The notes: generated by a model not told the origin, from the sequence alone. A stretch of 64,000 nt of DNA from Dendrobium chrysotoxum (GCA_019925795.1 CM034303.1:3906001-3970000); one strand, 5' to 3'. Shown: positions 35,760 to 48,819, counted from the first letter of the stretch. A program made the numbers and translations.

Positions 35760-36165
35760 CAGGTCCAGGTTCGAGTCCAACTCGAATTGATCCGTGTCTA
35801 AACGGGTTGATCATAACTCGACCTGATTTTATAAATGGGTTAGGAATTCCAACTTGGACCCGGCCTGCGCGGTTGCCTGGTTGACCTGACTTGACACGCG
35901 AACCCGAAATAGGGAAATAGAGACGTGCGACTACACGTATGTGATGTGGTCGCGGACGCGCCAATTGCGAAGGGAGTCTGGATGTGACATGGGTAGCAGG
36001 CGCGGCCATGCTGGAGCGGCCTAGGACGATTCAGGATTTGGGTGCAAACCGATGCGGGTGCGAGTCTAACATTGGCAGCGGGCAGCAGACGCGGTCACGC
36101 AGGCTTCGAGTCCGGATTCGACAAAGGATGGTTACGCAAGCACAGGACGGGATTCCACCTTTCCC
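35760..36165. repeat. GC-rich island with CCCGA-type repeat
   Basis: The left part (35760-35910) belongs to the CCCGACCCGAA family of this window. The right part (35920-36165) is unusually GC-rich, with GGTCGCGGACGCGCC, GCAGGCGCGGCCATGC and GCAGACGCGGTCACGC, the last two suggesting an internal duplication. No gene is recognised. Confidence 0.5.
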
Positions 36166-36320
36166 TCTTTGGTTCCTCCCTCGTGTATTCCAATCTTCGC
36201 ACCATACCCTTCCTATACACCTTGGTTTCTAGTAGTAGTGAGAGTGAGAAAGTTCATACAGTTCTTCATGAGAGTTGAAAGGGGTGGAAAACCTCTTAAA
36301 GCGTCTAATAATTTTGAAAG

Positions 36321-36470
36321 ATTATTATATGCGGAGTCTGAATGGAAGAACCGTTCGGATTTTGTGAGGGTATACAGTAAATACACAGTTTTTATTTTAT
36401 GTCATGTATTTGTTGTGTACCCTCACAGAATCCGGACGGTTCTCCGTCCAAACTCCGCACGTAATAATTT
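36321..36470. repeat. Foldback element with ~55-bp arms
   Basis: The left arm (36321-36375) contains TATGCGGAGTCTGAATGGAA and GTTCGGATTTTGTGAGGGTA. The right arm (36413-36470) is its inverse complement with about ten mismatches, ending TCCGCACGTAATAAT. The loop is about 37 nt. It could be a foldback MITE; a transcript would form a long hairpin. Confidence 0.75.
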
Positions 36471-36809
36471 CTCCTAATATTTACAGGTTACTTTATTAAT
36501 GATGTTTTGAATTTTATAGTTTTTTTATTGGTATAAGAAGTACTGTAAAAATTTATTAATTTTGACTTTTTATGTATTTTTATGTCTTTGAACATTCTTA
36601 TGTTTCTTAAAAATTTTTATGTAATAATCCCCTATAAATAACCATCGAATTACATATTGCAAGGTGATATATTTGGAAATACAAGTTAAAATTTCTCTTT
36701 TTTTCCCCCTAAACGTAGCTTGATGGAATGTTTTAAATCTCTTCATTTAGTAAAGTGAGACTGATGCGCATCTTTTGTTGAGAATGAAGTGATTATTCAA
36801 TTACTTTTA

Positions 36810-36940
36810 GGCTTCATTTGGGGCTGCTTTCCTATTGCTTTCTAAAACAATTTTTTAGCACAAAAATATTTTGAACTAGAAATTTTTGTATTAAAAATTT
36901 ATTTTAAAAAGCAGTAAGAAAGCTATCCCAAATGAAGCTC
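36810..36940. mobile_element. Tourist-like MITE
   Basis: Ends GGCTTCATTTGGGGCTGC and GCTATCCCAAATGAAGCTC, with TTA on both sides (36807-36809 and 36941-36943). Confidence 0.82.
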
Positions 36941-37044
36941 TTAAAGTAGTACTATTTGTGAGTTAGTCATGTAATATAATCTTAAGCGTCACTTCATCAA
37001 TTGGTATTCAAATTTTAGTTACAAATTGTGCAAGTGAAGATTAA

Positions 37045-37173
37045 GGCTTCGTTTGGGACAACTTTCTTACTGTTTTCTAAAACAGCTTTCTAGTATAAAA
37101 ATTTCTAATTCAAGAAATTTTTGTAGTAGAAAGTTGCTTCAGAAAGCAACAAAAAAGCTGTCCCAAATGAGCC
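37045..37173. mobile_element. Tourist-like MITE
   Basis: Ends GGCTTCGTTTGGGACAAC and GCTGTCCCAAATGAGCC, with TAA on both sides (37042-37044 and 37174-37176). It lies about 100 bp from the previous element in the same family. Confidence 0.82.
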
Positions 37174-37523
37174 TAAGTGGTGAAAGGCTTCTAACAATAC
37201 TAATCGTTAGAAAGGTGATGTTTATAGTGGTAAAAATTTGTTTAAAATCTTGGTACATAATTCATTTATTTTGGTTGTATATCTTCTAAATTTTAAATTG
37301 GGATTTGTTGTATGTTTGTTTGCAAGTTATATAATATTTGTGTGCAATCCAATTAATTATCTCCACATCAACATCTAAAGCCTTAAGCTACTCACCATAG
37401 AACATATATAAATCTTTTATTTAAATGCCTCTTAGTAAGTTATGTGTTTCACTATTTAAATCTTTCTTAGAGTGCCATTATTATATTAAAAGTTAAATTA
37501 ATTCTCTTTTAGACTAATTAATG

Positions 37524-37525
<2 letters not shown>

Positions 37526-37571
<46 letters not shown>

Positions 37572-37598
37572 ATATATATTATATATATATATATATAT
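37526..37598. repeat. Interrupted (TA)n microsatellite
   Basis: Three runs of TA separated by single TT steps. Confidence 0.95.
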
Positions 37599-37599
37599 T

Positions 37600-39000
37600 T
37601 ATTAAGTTAAATAACAAATCCACTAAATTATTGCAAAAAAAATCTTTAAAAAGGGTCCCAAAAAACTCTAATAAAAATATCATCTAACATTTAAACAAAA
37701 CTTTTTTATTAGAAAAAATATATAGTTGATTACTTGGTATCTTGTGATCACAAACACTTTTATGTATTTATTTCACCTTTCGATTTTCAGCAAGTTGGAT
37801 TCAATATGTTGAAAAAAGAAATTTTTACCTTTTTCCTTTTCTTTTCCTTCATCTGAAGGAGATTTCTTGTTATAGAGGTTGGGTTTCCCTTTATACTACT
37901 CTCTTATTGGAATTTATAGATATTGTTCTCTTTAAATACCCATGATTTAATTTTGAAAGAATTGCCAATTTTAATCTCTAAATAAACCAACTAGAGCTTC
38001 TATGAATTCATCAATATAATCAATCTAGCGGAAGCAACTAAAAATTATATACATCAAAATATAAAACTATATTCATCACTTAAAATTCATGTATAATATC
38101 TACGAGTTTAATCCATTTATTTATCAATCTATTTTTTTAGCTCATGAGTACAAAAGAATAAAACTATACAAATGCAGTAACAAAATAAATCTGAATTACT
38201 GATCTATCCTCACGCCATTGGATCCTGATCCCTTCCTGAAAATAAGTAAAACTACAGAGTGAGCTAAGAGCTCAATAGGTTACAAAAAATTAGAATCAGT
38301 TGAACTGAAATCAATTCAAGATAATATGAACAGTATGCATGTAATCATTCAATCAGTATTAATTTGAACATATAATTATAAAAGCTTGCAACAATTAATG
38401 AAATAGTAATATGTCATATGATCAATAAATATCAATATAACTATATATTGTAAGACATATGATTGATAATCAAGTGAACAATGGTCAGTAACTGATAACT
38501 ATATACAATGGGTCAGTAAACTCTATCATTTCTATATTCATTAGTTAAAAATATTTTCTATCTATCTAAGTTCAGGATTTGTATATTTTTCAAAGTTAAA
38601 TGCATGTCGTACAGTGTTGATGTTGTGTATTTATCTCATGTCTTATTTCAATACAATGTAACATACCAGTGTAGTATATCATATATGTCTGTATAATCTA
38701 TATGTATCATATATTCATATCATGAGTTCTTGTAATTCATAATCAATTATTCATATATGTTATATGCTCTTATATTAATCTTATCATATGCATGTACTGA
38801 TCATATCATGTATAAAATATAAATTATGTCATGCCATATTGTTTATGCAATCTATCATATATGCTCCTATCATATGCATAGACAAGAGCTATGCAAAAAG
38901 GGAAATTATACATAACCTTGCATGATTTAATTTTAAAAACTTATTATAATATATAAGCTTATTATCATAGTATTAATCCTTTTTTATTAAAAATTAGTTT
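37600..39000. other. AT-rich interval without a recognised gene
   Basis: Many short ATCATAT/CATATAT words (38380-38900) give a loosely repetitive texture. I see no coding region or transposon end. Confidence 0.5.
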
Positions 39001-39009
39001 AGAGAAAAA

Positions 39010-39652
39010 GAAGAGATGTTGTTGTTGTTGGATAAAGGCTTGATGTTGTTGTTGTTGTAGAAAAAGAAGAGAATAAAGGTTGTCGACACTTATAAGAATG
39101 GATGTAGTAAAACTCAGATTGATTATTTTCTTAAAAGAAAAATAGATCGTTTAAATTGCAAAGATTATAAAGTTATTCTGAGTGAAAGTTCATGTAACCA
39201 ACATCCCTTATTAGTTTTGGACATTAAGATTAAGGGGTAGAATATTAAAAATAAAGTAAATCATTATTCTAGGATTAGATGGGGACATTTAAAGAATATT
39301 AACAAAAATATTTTTGAGAGTAAGATTCTAGATCTTAAGATTTTGTCTGTGCATAAGGATGCTAATGTTATGTGGGAAAAAGTAGCTAGTGATATTAAGA
39401 ATATTGTAAAAGATGTGCTTAAAGTATCAAAGGAAAAAGCTACTAATAGTAAAAATACTTGGTGGTAGAATTAAAATGTACAGAAAAAGATAAAAATAAG
39501 AAAATTTATTATAAAATTTGGTTTAACTATAAAAACTCTTATAATTGGGTAAGATATAAAGAGTCTCGTAAGGAGTCTAACAAATCAATTTGCAATGCAA
39601 AGATTTTAGCTTTTAATGATTTATATAATAGATTAGATACTAAAGAGGGAAA

Positions 39653-39723
<71 letters not shown>

Positions 39724-41427
39724 TTAGCTAAACAAAGAGATAAGAGTAGTAAGGATTTAGTTCAAGTGAAGTGTATTAAGGATGAAGATCAAAAATTACT
39801 TTTATTAGAAAAGGATATTCAATAAAGGGAGATGAGATATTTTGTTAAACTTTTCAATGAAGATTATGAGAAGCGATTGACTTTAATGATCTTAACACCT
39901 TAAATGAAAATAAAGATTTTTATTTTTATCGACGTATTAGTAAAAATGAAGTTAAAGAGGCTTTAAAGAAAATGAAGTGTGGAAAAGTTGTTGGACTTGA
40001 TGATGTTCCAATAGAAGTGTGGAAATGCTTAGGAGATGAAGGAATTTCTTGGCTTACTAAACTTTTTAATATTATTTTGAAGACTAAAAAAATGCGAGAT
40101 GAGTGGATAATGAGTGTTGATTTCTATTTTTGAGAATAAAGGTGATGCACAAGATTGTGTGAATTATAGAGGCATTAAGTTAATGTGTCATACTTTAAAA
40201 CTATGGGAGAGAGTTATGGAGCATAGGTTGCAGCGTGACACTAATGTTTCTCAAAATCAATTTGGATTCATGCTTGGTAGGTCTACTATGAAAGTTATAC
40301 ATTTATTGAGAGGTTTGATGGAGAAGTATAGAGAGAATAAGGAGGATCTACATATGATTTTTATTGATTTAGAGAAAGCATATGATAAAGTTCCAAGAGA
40401 AGTGCTATGGAGAGTTCTACATAAGAAAGGAGTTAATAATGCTTATATTCAAGTCATTAATTAAGGATATATATGCAGGAGCTGTTACTTGTGTTCAAAC
40501 ACAAGGTGGTTTATTTCAGTTGGATTACATCAAGGATCAGCTTTAAGCCCATATCTTTTTTGCTTTAGTTATGGATGTTCTCACTAGACATTTGCAAGAG
40601 GTTGTACCCTGGTGTATGCTTTTCGTTGATGATATTCTTCTTATTGATAAAACTAAAGAGGGAGTTGAAAGTAAACTTGAATTATGAAGTGACAATCTTA
40701 GAGTCTAAATGCTTCATTTGAGTAGATCTAAAATTGAATATATGGAGTATAACTTTAATAATAATAGATCTAGTGGAGGGATTGTGACTTTGAGCGATCA
40801 AGTCATTAATAAGAGCACTCGTTTTAGATATCTTGGGTCTATTGTTCAAAGTGATAGTGAAATAGATAGGGATATTATTAGTAGAATTCAAGTTGGATGG
40901 TTGAAATGGAGGAATTCATCGGACTTGTTGTGTGACAGAAAAGTCTCTCTCAAACTTAAGGGAAAATTCTATAAGATGGTAGTGAGGCCTGCAATGGTTT
41001 ATGGTGCAGAATATTGACCATTAAAAGAGGAGCATGATATTAAGTTAAGTGTTGTAGAGATGAGGATGCTTAGGTGGATGAGTGGCTTTAATCTTAAAGA
41101 CAAGATACAAAATTAGCATATACGTGAAAAGGTTGGAGTAGCTCCAGTAGAAGATAAAATTAGAGAGAGTCGCCTTACATGGTTTGGTCACATAAAACAA
41201 TGGCCTTCTGATGATCCGGTTAGGAAAGTAGATGTATTAGATTTGACTTATGTTAAGTAAGGCAGAGGTAGACCTAAAAAGACTTGGTTAGAAAATATTA
41301 GAAATGATCTTTCTTTTTTAGATTTAGATAAGAATTTGACTCTTAACAGAACACAATGGAGAAAAAAGATTTATGTAGCTGACTCCACGTAATGGGATAA
41401 AGGCTTGTTGTTGTTGTTGTTGTAAAG
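39010..41427 (+). mobile_element. 5'-truncated, decayed RTE-clade LINE
   Basis: Non-LTR retrotransposon remnant. The 5' part shows the end of the endonuclease domain (VVDTYKNGCSKTQIDYFL). The reverse transcriptase region includes LKKMKCGKVVGLDDVPIEVW-like sequence (39960-40020), FIDLEKAYDKVPREVLW (about 40350-40410) and FVDDILLID (about 40620-40646, the FxDD catalytic box). The C-terminus ends WRKKIYVADST and GGGATAAAGGCTTG(TTG)n at 41395-41425, the characteristic plant RTE end. Several stops and shifts make it inactive. A second (GTT)n end (39016-39058) lies directly upstream, as if two 3' ends met. A (TA)n tract interrupts the frame at 39655-39721. Confidence 0.9.
39655..39721. repeat. (TA)n microsatellite inside the LINE reading frame
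   Basis: About 66 bp of pure TA follows GGGAAAAGATATAT and precedes AAGTTAGCTAAACAAAG. Related elements read EKDIYKLAKQR here, so the tract seems to have grown from a coding GATATATATAAG and now ends in an in-frame TAA. Confidence 0.88.
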
Positions 41428-41476
41428 CCTCTTTAGAAAATAGTAAAAAAGCTGTCACAAACGAAGACTTAGTGAC
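41428..41476. mobile_element. Right half of a Tourist-like MITE abutting the LINE 3' end
   Basis: AAAAAAGCTGTCACAAACGAAGAC matches the right terminus of the MITE family, directly after the (GTT)n end of the LINE. The matching left half is not next to the LINE 5' end. Confidence 0.6.
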
Positions 41477-41828
41477 AAATTTGTTATTTTTTCATTTGGT
41501 AAGATTCAGAGTGACACTCATCATTTGGTGACGGGAAATGTAGTGTTTTATGGAGCTTGTATATTCATCCACAACTTGTCAAGGCTGTAGCATCATGTCA
41601 CCATCTTTTATAAGGCTTGTCCTGTTATTATGAGCACATTTATGTACTGTTTGGATTGACAAAAGATATTTGTAAAAGTAGCTATAAAGTTGTTATAGTT
41701 AATATAATTTTCTTGAAAGTTATTATGGGTATTATATCTTTTTGACGGTATCAAGAAAGTTATAGCTAAATATAAATATAGAAGCAATCTAAAAAGCAAA
41801 GTAGCCAAAAAGCTGCTTTGGGCCCTTA

Positions 41829-41956
41829 GGTTTTATTTGGGACAACTTTTTTAGTGCTTTCTAAAGCAACTTTTTAGTATAAAAAAATTTTAAATTAAAA
41901 TTTTTTGTACTAAAAGATTGCTTTAGAAATCAATAAGAAAATTGTCCCAAACGATA
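41829..41956. mobile_element. Tourist-like MITE
   Basis: Begins GGTTTTATTTGGGACAAC after TTA at 41826-41828; the right end ATTGTCCCAAACGATAA is decayed. Confidence 0.75.
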
Positions 41957-42940
41957 ATCTCTAGTTTGATCTTTTTAGTCGCTTTGAAATTTAAATTTAC
42001 ATTAAAATTCATGCCTAATTAGACAAGAATTTTAGCAATTATAGTATATCCTAAGGTAATTCTAGACTTGTATTTATCATTCATTGAGCCAACATTCTTT
42101 TTAGAGTATTGCTACACTCTTTGTAAAAAACATAAAATGCACAAAAAATCATTAAGGTCCATTTTCGTAAAGAACAATTAGAATGAAAAGAGTGTCATAT
42201 AATTTTATTTATATAGAATTTTAATTTTTCTACTTAAAAAGTTAATATACTTGAGCTCAAATATAATTTTTTTTGTAGAGTAAATTATTTCTCTTATTTT
42301 CTTAACTCTATTAAATAAATACAAAAATATTAAAATAAATTTAAAATTTCTAATCAAAGAACTTCAATTCTCTTAATTTTCTCTTATTTGATTCCAAAGC
42401 TCTAAGAGTCTTCAACATATTGTTCTTAATTTTTAGCAAATAATATTTAAAAAAACCTATAAATACTCATTAATATAATTTTGTTATTATAAATAAATAA
42501 AAATTAAATAAGGCATATGGGTTAATAAAGGGTTGCATTTCACAAAAAATTTGAAGACTCTATTAAATTTAATAAATAAAAATAAATTTTTATATAATAA
42601 TTTAATTAAATAAATGAAAATAAAATAAGTTTTTAAATATTTTGAGCAAATTAATGCAAATTCTATGGCATATATCAATGATTTTTTAATTATTGGGATT
42701 TTTTTTAGAGGACATAAATTTAAAAATAATTTATTATAAAAATTTTGCTCATTTAAAAAAAAAAATCATCGGACCAAAACTTTATTTACTGCATAACTTT
42801 TCCTTCGCATCGTGTGGTAAAGGATTGTCTGCGACAATACGAAGAAATCTCTATTCCTTAGCGAGTTAGGGTTGACGAGGCTGATTTGCTTCTTCATTGG
42901 ATCTCCTTCTCCGTGCTCTGTGTTGTGTTAGATCTTCCGA
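41957..42940. other. AT-rich upstream region of the EAF gene
   Basis: No gene is seen. Sequence from about 42780 becomes more balanced and probably contains the promoter and 5' leader of the EAF gene; no clear TATA box was chosen. Confidence 0.5.
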
Positions 42941-42952
42941 CAGGGGATATTG

Positions 42953-45900
42953 ATGGCGAACAACGGCGGAGAGCCGAGCTCGGCGCCGCAGCCGGAAAGA
43001 TGGTACGGACTGAAACTGGGTTCTTCATTCAAGGAACGGCCCTCCTCAAAGTTTTGCACGCTTCGATGTGAGTTTTCGCGTCTCGAATCTCCTCGTGAAG
43101 CCTTTTATTGTGTGCTAAGAAAGTTTTCATTTTGTCTGGTATAATGAGATGCACTGATTTATTTTCGTTCGTTTACATATCATAAAAGTGCTATAGAATC
43201 AGGATTTTAATCTCTGCAAACTTTTGTTTTGTGATTTGATTTAATTTGAGGGCGTCTGTTTAAAGATTTCGTTTTGTGTATTCATTCTCCTGTCGTTCTT
43301 GTCGTCATAAATCTTTTTTGTCTTAGTTCCGGCATTTCTTATATGGCAGCCAAAAACATATATGTTTTGCAACCGAATTCTTCTTTGTGAGATGTATTTC
43401 TAATAGGAGTGACAAAAAGAGAAAAAAAAAAGAAAAAAGAAAAAACCAATGGTATAAAAGCTTTGGAAAATAATTGTGATAAAAATTTCTAAACATGAAG
43501 AATTTTCGAAGCATATGGTTTGCAATTGTACTCGACATCAATGCCGCGATGATTAACCGGTTGTGATTGAAGATCAAAATAATACTAAGGTTGGTATTAA
43601 TGTATTTACTTTGTACTAGTTATGCACACAAGTTTTTGGATTTATAAATATGCAACATTTCATGCTTGGCACAGGTAAAATGTAGAAGATGACTAATTCT
43701 TTTTTTTTTTTTTTTTATAAATATATATTAGCTCAAGGAACAGTAATTGAATTTGATATGCTCATTGGAATTCACTTGGGAAACCGAAAGATGAATTTTA
43801 GAGAAAATGTAGGTGTTACAGCTATTGAAAAGAAGATAATAGAGAACTTGAAATAATTTGAGCATGTATTGAGAAGAATAGAAGAAGCTCTTGAAAAGAG
43901 TTGTGCGACTATGACCATTTTGTTTTTGAGGATGCATTTTCTTAATAATTTAAGCATATCTTATACATACATATGATAGGAGGAAAGAACATATTATTCA
44001 TGCATGCTGTCAATGCTGACTTTAAGGTTGCAAACTGATTGACAGCAATTCCTTTTGATTCATCACTGCTTTCTGTTGCCTATACTCATGTTTGAGTTAT
44101 TTTAAGTTGTTGCTAGTTTTACTGGATATGAACTTTACTTTTGAAATTGCTTGGTAAATTGAGACAAGAAGTTGAATTTTTCAGATGAATTTAAGCCAGC
44201 TTCAATTGACAAGAACCAAGCAGGTATGCTGCATAAGACCAAGGATAATAGGGTGACAGTTGAATTCAACAATAATCAACTTGGGAAGCCAAAGGTGACC
44301 TTTGAAGGAACGAGTGAGGATTACAAGGACAATGACGGTGTCTTGTTTTTCGACGGGAAGTCATTTCGCTTGGAGCGTTTACATCGAGCTGTAAAGAGAC
44401 TGAGACATGTGCGGCTACCTGGCGAATTTGCAGCAGTTAACAGTGCAACTACGGTTACGAATGCACCAGCTGTGGAGTCACGATCTCCTCCACTTGTCAA
44501 AACTATGAAGTCACAAACATTAAACAAACCAATAAATCATGCAGTGCATGTAAGTATTTACTCCATGTGGCTTCTTGGACATGATTATTTGACATGCTTG
44601 CTTTTAATCTATCTTTTGGTACCAAGGAGTTGCTGATATTTTTCATTTAAAAATAAGGATCTAAAAAAATCATATCACCAGGACATTCTTTTGGATGTAA
44701 ACACAATTGACATGTTTGGCTTGGTAAATCAAATTTCCACGCCTGCATTATGTGAATGCATAATAAGCAATATTCAATATATTATCATTAAGCTTCTTTT
44801 TCTTAATTAAGAGATTGATGATATAATTAATACCATTAAGCATATAAAGTGAGTTTGATGAATATGATGAGAATTTTAGGATCAATTAAATTTGCCAAGA
44901 TGCAATTAACATTATAAGGATAAGCAAATTAAGCATATGATTACTAGATAAAATAATAATTAAGATAATTTTCATGTGTAAATAAATATTAAATAATTTA
45001 AATTAATTGAACAAATTAAATCAAATAAAATTTCAAAAAATATTGAATAATTTTTGTAAACTGTAAAATATATTTTGAATAATTATAGATAAAATTCAAT
45101 CGATTTTATTATTGTGTTCATTATCCTTGTGATATTTGGAAAACCTAAGTCAATCAAATTGCTTTGAAATCTAATAAACTCACATGCTAAGCTACAAGAC
45201 CTTGTAATATCTACTTGAGTTTACAGGATTTGAACATTTGAGCTCATCAGCCAAGTGAACAACCTCCACGTAAGCATAGTGAAAGCAATCTTCATTTTGA
45301 TGGTTTCTGTTGAATGAATAATTTTAAATATAACACTTGGAAAATCATTAGATAATACCACACAAGGTTGCGATCGTCAAGTCAATAATGAGTCAAATGG
45401 GCTATGGGATTAATAATGTGAATACACTAAATCCCAAGTTACATCTTTTTATTCAATAACTAGTCTTTTCTTCGAGGAAGTATTCTTTAAACAGAAGCAA
45501 AATCAATGAAGTTGGCTTAAATAGGTTTCAGGTCATGCTTGAGGCATATGTGAACTAGGTATACATGAAAATATGTTGATTATATTGTCCTAGAGTCCCT
45601 TAAGTTTAACTCATATAACTTAGCTTTTGCATTTTAAAATTAAGTTTCCTTATGGCTGGAAGATGTAATGCTCTAAAACTTGATTTTTCTGCTTACATCA
45701 CTTGTAAAAAAACCCCAGATGTTATGCATGCTGATAAAAAACTAATAGATTTACGTCATAGGTTATGATATCTATAGTATTTCTTCAGAGTAAATCGTCA
45801 TCATAATTGCCTTGCCCCTCTTTTTGGGGTCGACATTATGGATCATCATTCTGATTTCATCTTAGCTTAGTGATGTATGAGGTATTAAACATATTTTGCA

Positions 45901-47980
45901 GAAACCCTTTTGCATACTTCTAACCAAGTTACCTTTGTTCTATCTTTTTTCTTCGTATGCCTTTGAGATAAATTTTATGTACCCTTCTTATTGGTGCTTG
46001 TTCCATCCTTAGTTTTACATGCTTAAACCACTTAAATTTATTTCGTACTACCTTATATCCAATGGATGGTGCTCCCACTCTCATTCTAATATAATCATTT
46101 CTTAATCAATCCTTCCAATTTTTTTTACACATTCATCTTAACATTCTCATTTATACCATTCTTAACTTGTTTAGAGGAAGAGACATGAAAATGCACATCA
46201 GAACTCTGCAATGTAAAGAAAAGGAGAAACATGATAATATAACAATTAGTTGTATATTGCAAAATTTTTTACTATACATGAAAATGCACATCATTTTTTT
46301 TTTCAGGTCTGTAACAATCATGGAGTGATGTTATATAAATCATTTACTATTGAAGTCCCAAATATACATGCATGAAAAAACATGGTGGGAAAGCACGTAT
46401 GTTGAACATTTATATTACTCCATAAAAGACATATTTAGGATAAAATTCACAAGGTAAAAAATGTTTACTGATGGTCTCTTTGGCAAACCTCCTTTGCATA
46501 ACCACGGTGATTGCAAAGAAAGAGAGTAGTCCTTTGTAGAACTTTGCTTGCTTGCAAATCAACGGATGGTCTTTATAAATAAGAGTAGTGCTTGATATGT
46601 ATGGCAGTAAAAAAGAATTATTTTAGAGGGGCAAAACAGCCAATTCTTTTGCCTTTTAATTTAGTGGGTCGTATTGAAATGTATTATATGTAATTTCACT
46701 AAAATCTATGGGAGAAAGAGTACAAATATCCTTTCAAAAGGGTAAATCGTAGCTTCCTTATGTGGAATGCACTGCTCTTGAGCTGGCTGCATAAAGATCT
46801 ATCCTACCATGAAATGTCTGGGAAGCATGAGAGAAATTGTAGTCACACACAAGTTTGGCAGTTATTTATAAAGTAAACTTGTAAACAAATTATCCCAAAT
46901 ACACCGTTAAGTGAATGCTCAAACCTGGAAAGTACTTTTACTGAATAAGTGATGAAAGGTGCTCAAACGAGTTGTGTTTAACAATTTTTCAGTTTGATTA
47001 AATTTGATTTTTCTTGTATTTTGTTATTGAATTTTGGTTTTAAGTTTTATATCTAAAGACACTCTATCTTTTCCCTTTTGTTGTACTGGATGAATTTTGA
47101 ATTTTTGATTTCGTGGCCATCCTTTGTAAAAGTTTATGTTTATTTCATGATCGTTTGATCATTTGTTTTGATTGCATTAGCCTGATTTTGATAAGATATC
47201 ATTTGCTGAACTTAATTTTTCATGTTTCTCTTTTATACAGCTGGAGGTGGAAAGAATTGATATTGGCGATCCAGATAGTTCAGGTACTTTAGCTTATGCA
47301 TTGATTTCTCATATTACCATTGTTCAAATATCATTTCTTTAATATTGGTTGATCATGGCTACTCATTTTTATCATTGCTGAAAAGAATATTTTAATGTTT
47401 TTCAATGTGGACATCTATCTACAATTCTACATGCTTATAGTCATTTAAGCTCTTGCTAACAATTATAAAGATCGGGACACCAGAATGAATAATCTGTCCT
47501 TATTTTTCTGAACTCTTTGTTGGGCAATCAAACACAGGTCCAAAACCTTCAAAGAGAACCTTTGACATTCACTCAGCTCTTCCAAATCCTTTCTCAACAT
47601 CACCTGACACCAAAACTCCTGAGCCAGATGATAATGTGGACATTCTAGACGATGATGATGGTCCACCACCAAAAGCCAATTCCTTTGGATTCGACATTAA
47701 CTTGCCAAACCAAACTGACACAGATGATGAGATTGCTGATGTTGATGTGAGCGACGACGATGGCGACAAAGGTCCAAATGCAGCTGAAGCTCTTCGGGCG
47801 CAGGTCAATGCTGCCGAGGAGGGACAACAGCAGGATCAGGAACAGGATGAGACCTCAAGTTCGAGTGGAAGCAGTGGGACTGGTAGCAGTGGGAGTGGTA
47901 GTGGAAGTGGAAGTAGCAGTAGTGATAGTGATGATAGTGATGGTGATTCTGCAACCTCAGGGGGAGATATTGACATCTAA
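42953..47980 (+). CDS. ELL-associated factor (EAF) family protein
   Basis: EAF proteins partner with ELL in RNA polymerase II elongation complexes in the nucleus; plants have a short EAF family. Exons are 42953-43067, 44185-44549, 47241-47283 and 47538-47980 with GT-AG borders. They sum to 966 nt, exactly 321 codons plus TAA, with no stop. I chose ATG 42953 because it gives MANNGGEPSSAPQPERWYGL, the plant family start. Residues about 16-135 form the EAF domain (KFCTLRYEFKPASIDK, NNNQLGKPKVTFEG, LFFDGKSFRLERLHRAVKRL). Residues about 175-321 are acidic and disordered: RTFDIHSALPNPFS, LDDDDGPPP, then a Ser/Gly/Asp-rich tail from about 279. Intron 2 is 2.7 kb and contains LINE debris. Nothing is broken; this is the cleanest gene in the window. 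Confidence 0.93.
45785..46175 (-). mobile_element. LINE 3' region in EAF intron 2, - strand
   Basis: The - strand can be read in parts as RWFKHVKLRMEQAPIRRV and GIRRKKIEQR, equivalent to the RWFGHVQRR...APVRR...RGRGRPKKTW region of RTE/BovB-like LINEs, and it ends in GGTCGACCCC-like sequence. It is a different, more diverged subfamily than the LINE at 39010. Confidence 0.6.
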
Positions 47981-48185
47981 GAAATCGTTGTGAGAAGTTG
48001 TGAGACTTCTACAACCATGGAGGGGCAAGGAGTGGCTCTATTCCCATTTAAATTCGATAAAATCTTATACAATTATGTATAATATGCAAGTTTTGTTCTT
48101 AAATTCTCTTGCAATTATTTTTTGATTTGTATATTATAAAATTTAAATGATTTTATACTTTTTTTCTTTTGGCAGTAATATAGAA

Positions 48186-48545
48186 AAATGACCTGACCTG
48201 AACATGACTCGAAAAATTTGGGTACCGTTTAATAAATAGGTCGTAATTGGGTTGATCCATCAACCCAATTTTGACCTGTTTAAATTATTTTTTCTTAATT
48301 TTTTTTTAATTTATAGGTATTATCGTTTTATTTTTTATTTATTAATTAAAATATATTGTTAAAAAGTTATTAATTTTTTTTATAAAAAAATCAAAATTGT
48401 TTATCGGATTGGGTTTGGGTCAATCGGGTTGTTAGCGGGTTGGATTTGGGTTTGTATTTCTGACTCGTTTATTAAATGGATCGGGTTTGGATTGATTAAA
48501 TTCAGGTCGATTTAATTTCGAGTTAGACTCGAACTCATTTTGACA
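48186..48545. repeat. CCCGACCCGAA-type dispersed repeat 3' of EAF
   Basis: TGACCTGACCTGAACATGAC at one end and GACTCGAACTCATTTTGACA at the other, with GGGTTGGGTCAATCGGGTTG-like words between. Same family as 29690-29995. Confidence 0.6.
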
Positions 48546-48819
48546 CCATTAATTCTGTTCTTGTTTTCAGAACAAGCCTTCTAATTTGAGTTTAATTTAT
48601 GATCTTATTTAAATTAAAAATTCATTAACTTAGTATATAATTAGATTTATGCTCCTTCTATTTGCATTTGATCTCATCCATATTTATTGATAATTAGCTT
48701 AAACCCTTTTGTATTTAGCTTAAATCCTACCGTCAATTAAATGAAAAAAATATATTTTTTATTCTTTAAAAAACTAATTATTCATTTAAAGGAATAATTA
48801 TGGCTTCAAGTAAATTTTT

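Noticed and set aside
35692..36278. Open frames over the GC-rich island
   Set aside because: Overlapping frames on both strands with no splice-site or homology support; base composition explains them.
47569..47827. - strand open frames over EAF exon 4
   Set aside because: Shadows of the Ser/Asp-rich + strand coding sequence.
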